Positions 7,141-9,991 of a stretch of DNA of 9,991 nt are shown piece by piece. Made by a program: the position numbers and the translations under genes. Every line of letters begins with the position of its first letter. The stretch's first letter is position 1. The notes under the pieces are model-generated. The model saw only the letters and a program-made list of their open reading frames with translations. It had not been told where the DNA came from and made no database searches. The stretch is from NORP181 sp047623555 (lineage in GTDB: Bacteria > Pseudomonadota > Alphaproteobacteria > Rhodobacterales > Rhodobacteraceae), in NCBI GenBank assembly GCA_047623555.1, contig JBLHMP010000115.1:1-9991 (forward strand), written 5' to 3'.

Positions 7141-7146
7141 ATTATG
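7141..7146 (-). promoter_or_regulatory. Possible -10 box of the ycjX operon
   Basis: The minus strand reads CATAAT, five of six matches to TATAAT, 22 bases before the TTG start codon. This would give a leader of about 15 bases that includes the AGGAAA site. No good -35 hexamer was found at 17 bases' spacing, so support is weak. The site lies in the 141-base gap shared with the divergent truA gene. Confidence 0.25.
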
Positions 7147-7259
7147 AACAAGATAGGCGGTGGATCGCCCTGATACCAGAGCCAGACAGCCGCAAACCCA
7201 ATGGTGGTACATGCAAGCCCCTCTTGCCGCCGCGCGCTCGCCACGATAGGGGCGCAGCC

Positions 7260-8024
7260 ATGCCCCGTTATGCTCTCAAAGTTGAATACCACGGCGCCCC
7301 GTTCTTTGGATGGCAGCGCCAAAAAGAACACCCCTCGGTTCAGGGTGCGATCGAGGCGGCGTTGGCCCGTCTGGAACCCGGTCCGCATAAAATTGCCGCC
7401 GCCGGTCGCACCGATGCCGGCGTGCATGCGTTGGGTCAGGTTGCCCATTGTAACATGGTCAAAGACTGGGCCCCCTACCGTCTGGCCGAAGCGCTGAATT
7501 ACCACCTAAAACCACATCCTGTGGCAATCGTCGAAATCGCTCAGGTCAGTGACGACTGGCACGCCCGGTTTGCCGCGATCGAACGGCAATATCTGTTTCG
7601 CATCCTGACCCGCCGCCCGCCGGTCACCATTGATGCGGGTCAGGTCTGGCAGGTCAAACAGTCGCTGGATGTGGCCGCCATGCGAGAAGCAGTACAGCAT
7701 TTGCTGGGCAAACATGACTTTACCACCTTCCGCTCAACCATCTGTCAGGCGATCAGCCCGGTTAAGACACTGACCGCGCTTGATATTACCGAGGTCGATG
7801 GGTTTTCCGGCCCTGAGGTGCATTTCCACGTGCGGGCGCGGTCTTTCCTGCACAATCAGGTCCGCAGCTTTGTCGGCAGTTTGGAACGTGTCGGGACCGG
7901 CAGCTGGCAACCAGATGATATGCGCACCGCCCTGGCGGCCCGCGACCGCGCCGCCTGTGGCCCGGTCTGCCCGCCACACGGATTGTATCTGGCACATGTC
8001 GTGTACCCGGATAATCCTTTTTGA
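7260..8024 (+). CDS. truA: tRNA pseudouridine(38-40) synthase TruA
   Basis: Converts uridines 38, 39 and 40 in the tRNA anticodon arm to pseudouridine. The 254-residue product starts MPRYALKVEYHG and has FFGWQRQ near 15-21. The catalytic Asp52 lies in GRTDAGVHALGQV (49-61). The conserved C-terminal block FLHNQVRSFVGSLERVGTG is present. Length and motif order are those of a complete TruA (E. coli about 270 residues). The ATG at 7260 has AGGGG (7248-7252) 7 bases upstream. An in-frame TTG at 7224 would add 12 residues (start MPPRARHDRGAA) that do not look like the family and is rejected. The gene diverges from ycjX and ends in TGA with no clear terminator. It is probably constitutive housekeeping. 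It could be co-transcribed with the acyl-CoA synthetase 173 bases downstream, but nothing in the gap shows this. Confidence 0.97.
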   Translation: MPRYALKVEYHGAPFFGWQRQKEHPSVQGAIEAALARLEPGPHKIAAAGRTDAGVHALGQVAHCNMVKDWAPYRLAEALNYHLKPHPVAIVEIAQVSDDWHARFAAIERQYLFRILTRRPPVTIDAGQVWQVKQSLDVAAMREAVQHLLGKHDFTTFRSTICQAISPVKTLTALDITEVDGFSGPEVHFHVRARSFLHNQVRSFVGSLERVGTGSWQPDDMRTALAARDRAACGPVCPPHGLYLAHVVYPDNPF

Positions 8025-8197
8025 TCTGTAGATTACCACACCGTCCCGCTCAAAGCGTTTGACCGAGCTCTAAATGTCCTGCAACAGCACAAATACAGCG
8101 TCATACCGCGTTGGACTGTGATGTGCTTTTCGGCCTCGAACTTTCCAAAAACAATGCTAGCGTTAGGTAACTCTTAGACCTCAGATCGGATTGCCGC
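8025..8197 (+). other. Intergenic gap between truA and the acyl-CoA synthetase gene
   Basis: No gene, strong hairpin or repeat is visible. Only a weak ATCT-GT-AGAT palindrome lies just after the truA stop codon, and a GCTAGC hexamer near 8156-8161. An A-rich patch (CCAAAAACAAT, about 8147-8157) may mark a promoter for the downstream gene, but no consensus -35/-10 pair can be defended. Confidence 0.3.
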
Positions 8198-9820
8198 ATG
8201 CGCCACCCAACTCCCCCTGAATACGCCGCGTTCTATGATGGCTTTGTTGCCCAACATCTGGAATCTGACCTGCACGGCAGCCTGACCGATGGCATAAACG
8301 CCTGCGTTGAATGCTGCGACCGCTATACCGGCGAAAACCGCATCGCGCTGAATTGGGAAGGCGTTGATGGGGCCCAATCCGTCCTGACCTTTGATGAATT
8401 GCAACACCAGGCCGCCCGATTTGCCAACGTGCTGACCCAAAACGGCATCGGCCCCGGCGACCGCGTGGCCGGATTATTGCCGCGCATCCCCGAATTGTTG
8501 GTCGTTATCCTTGGCACTCTGCGGGCAGGCGCCGTCTATCAGCCGCTATTCACCGCCTTTGGCTCCAAAGCCATCACCGACCGCCTTGCCGGATCAGAGG
8601 CAAAGCTGATCGTCACCGATGCTGACAACCGACCCAAACTAAACGATGTGCCAAATTGCCCAATCACGCTGACCCTGAAGGCAACACAGGCCGACGATAT
8701 CAATTTCGCCGATACGATGGCTGTGCAATCTGACACATTTGAACCGGTGATGCTGCGCGGCGATGACCTGTTCCTGATGATGTTCACATCCGGCACCACC
8801 GGCCCGCCCAAAGGCGTTGGTGTGCCGATCAAGGCGCTGTTGTCCTTTGCCGCCTACATGAAATTCGCGCTAAATGTGCGCCCCGACGATCAGTTCTGGA
8901 ATATTGCCGATCCCGGCTGGGCCTATGGGCTGTATTACGCCGTCATCGGGCCGCTGTTGCTGGGCCACGCGACGACGTTCTACCAAGGGCCGTTCACGGT
9001 CGACAAAACCTATGAGTTGATCGCCCGTCACGGCATCACCAACTTTGCTGGCGCGCCCACCGCGTACCGTATGATGATCGCGTCAGGCGAGGCTGAGGCG
9101 GCCAAAATCAGGGGCAAGCTGCGTGTCGCCAGCAGTGCCGGAGAGCCGCTGAACCCCGAAGTCATGCGCTGGTTCAACGCCCATCTGGATTGCCCGTTGT
9201 ATGACCAATACGGCCAGACAGAAACCGGCATGGTGTTGATGAACCATCACGGGTTGGCCCATGATGTCACCCCAGGCAGCGCCGGACGGCCAATGCCCGG
9301 ATACCATCTGGCGGTGCTGGATGAGGCTGGCCAAGAGTGTCCTGATGGCGAACCCGGAATTTTGGCCATAGACCGCCATCGGTCATCGTTGTTCTATTTC
9401 CCGGGCTACAGGGGCCGCGAAGCTCAGGGCTGGGAGGGCGATTATTACCTGACCGGCGATTCCGCCATCAAAAACGCCGATGGCAGTTATAGCTTTGTTG
9501 GCCGCAGCGATGATCTGATATCATCCGCCGGCTATCGCATTGGCCCGTTTGACGTTGAAAGCTGCCTGATCGAACATAAATCGGTGCTTGAATCCGCCGT
9601 TGTTGGCAAACCTGACTTTAAACGTGGCCATATCGTGCGGGCCTTTGTCGTCCTGCGCGATGGGTTCACACCCTCTGATGATCTGGCCGAGGCGCTGAAA
9701 CTCAAGGTGCGCGAACGGCTTGGTGCCCACGCCTATCCGCGTGAAATCACCTTCATCAATGAACTGCCAAAAACCCCAAGCGGCAAAATACAGCGCTTTA
9801 TCCTGCGTAACGAACCCTGA
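8198..9820 (+). CDS. AMP-forming acyl-CoA synthetase (ANL superfamily, MACS/acetyl-CoA-synthetase-like)
   Basis: Activates a carboxylic acid with ATP to an acyl-adenylate and then forms the acyl-CoA. The 540-residue product has all ANL core motifs: P-loop TSGTTGPPKG at 197-206; ADPGWAYGLYY in the acyl-binding region; YGQTETG at 338-344 with Glu342; LTGDS with Asp421; GRSDDLISSAGYRIGPFDVE starting at 435, the hinge and CoA region; and PSGK with catalytic Lys530. It is shorter than classical acetyl-CoA synthetase (about 650 residues). It has Gly339 where Acs has the tryptophan that restricts the pocket to acetate (WWQTE), so a substrate larger than acetate is likely. The exact acid is unknown. 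The ATG start has only a weak GGA about 8-10 bases upstream. The downstream dehydrogenase gene overlaps its stop codon (TGATG), implying a two-gene catabolic unit. Medium-chain or short branched acids are possible; methylmercaptopropionate is not supported. Confidence 0.93.
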   Translation: MRHPTPPEYAAFYDGFVAQHLESDLHGSLTDGINACVECCDRYTGENRIALNWEGVDGAQSVLTFDELQHQAARFANVLTQNGIGPGDRVAGLLPRIPELLVVILGTLRAGAVYQPLFTAFGSKAITDRLAGSEAKLIVTDADNRPKLNDVPNCPITLTLKATQADDINFADTMAVQSDTFEPVMLRGDDLFLMMFTSGTTGPPKGVGVPIKALLSFAAYMKFALNVRPDDQFWNIADPGWAYGLYYAVIGPLLLGHATTFYQGPFTVDKTYELIARHGITNFAGAPTAYRMMIASGEAEAAKIRGKLRVASSAGEPLNPEVMRWFNAHLDCPLYDQYGQTETGMVLMNHHGLAHDVTPGSAGRPMPGYHLAVLDEAGQECPDGEPGILAIDRHRSSLFYFPGYRGREAQGWEGDYYLTGDSAIKNADGSYSFVGRSDDLISSAGYRIGPFDVESCLIEHKSVLESAVVGKPDFKRGHIVRAFVVLRDGFTPSDDLAEALKLKVRERLGAHAYPREITFINELPKTPSGKIQRFILRNEP

Positions 9821-9991
9821 TGGCGCTGCTCATCGACACCGGCGTCAGCGACTGGATTTCCAACGCTGAGTTGCGCCAACAGGTGCTGGCCCATGCGCCA
9901 GACACCGATATCCGCCTGCGCGATACCCTCGGCAACCCTGATGACATCCACATGGTGGCAGTGTCCCGTCTGTCTGATGACCTGCCCGCGC
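9820..9991 (+). CDS. Probable D-2-hydroxyacid dehydrogenase, N-terminal fragment (runs off the window)
   Basis: ATG at 9820 shares one base with the synthetase stop codon (TGATG), and the frame stays open to the window end, giving 57 complete codons. The product starts MALLIDTGVSDWISNAELRQ. Its pattern, a short hydrophobic strand, a helical stretch, RLRDTLGNPDDIHMVAVSRLSDDLP, resembles the N-terminal substrate domain of NAD(P)H-dependent 2-hydroxyacid dehydrogenases of the glyoxylate/hydroxypyruvate reductase type. The diagnostic parts (the NAD-binding GxGxxG and the catalytic Arg, Glu and His) lie outside the window, so the assignment is tentative. No separate Shine-Dalgarno is evident, and translation is probably coupled to the synthetase gene. 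A coupled acyl-CoA synthetase and dehydrogenase suggests use of an organic acid, but this is inference. Confidence 0.5.
   Translation, partial: MALLIDTGVSDWISNAELRQQVLAHAPDTDIRLRDTLGNPDDIHMVAVSRLSDDLPA

Noticed and set aside
7224..7259. Earlier TTG start for truA
   Set aside because: The 12 extra residues are low-complexity and unlike the family; the ATG at 7260 has AGGGG at 7-base spacing and begins the conserved TruA N-terminus.
7119..7505. Upstream extension of the ycjX reading frame by 129 codons
   Set aside because: It runs antisense through the conserved start of truA, shows no YcjX-like sequence, and a TTG with a good AGGAAA site sits at the position expected from family length.
8198..9820. 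DmdB (methylmercaptopropionate-CoA ligase) or classical AcsA
   Set aside because: The N-terminus and hinge sequence do not resemble DmdB as I know it, and AcsA is about 110 residues longer with a WWQTE motif that is absent here.

Overview
The window reads as chromosomal DNA of an alphaproteobacterium, most likely a Rhodobacteraceae/roseobacter-type organism. This is inferred from the moderately high GC content, the style of the proteins (a long alphaproteobacterial IleRS, the YcjX and TIGR01620/DUF697 pair, a short TruA) and the tight gene packing. No database search was possible, so the taxonomy is an inference. No tRNA, rRNA, CRISPR array, transposase gene, prophage gene or integrase was seen.

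Layout. The left three quarters is read on the minus strand. In transcription order from about 7.1 kb leftward it holds ycjX (TTG start), a GNAT acetyltransferase (GTG start) and a ycjF-like DUF697 membrane protein (ATG start). These three are joined by two 4-base stop/start overlaps and look like one translationally coupled operon. After a 214-base gap comes a VIT/CCC1-family metal transporter, then a 242-base gap and ileS (isoleucyl-tRNA synthetase). On the plus strand, truA (tRNA pseudouridine synthase) diverges from ycjX. It is followed by a 173-base gap, an AMP-forming acyl-CoA synthetase, and the first 57 codons of a probable D-2-hydroxyacid dehydrogenase that overlaps the synthetase stop codon by one base and runs off the window.

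Non-coding structure. A short palindromic repeat occurs three times: an inverted pair at the left edge, just after the ileS stop codon, and a single copy just after the VIT-gene stop codon. Each complete copy has a GTAG tetranucleotide on the outer side of a GTGGGT-GAAA-ACCCAC hairpin. This is the layout of REP elements mobilised by REP-associated tyrosine transposases. A GC-rich hairpin lies in the ileS leader, and weaker inverted repeats lie between the DUF697 and VIT genes.

How the genes work together. ileS and truA are translation housekeeping genes. The least understood unit is ycjX-GNAT-ycjF: a P-loop GTPase-like protein of unknown role, a small acetyltransferase and an inner-membrane partner. 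It is the best candidate here for something under-described, but YcjX and YcjF are known families and only the embedded acetyltransferase adds novelty. The rest of the window is largely ordinary.
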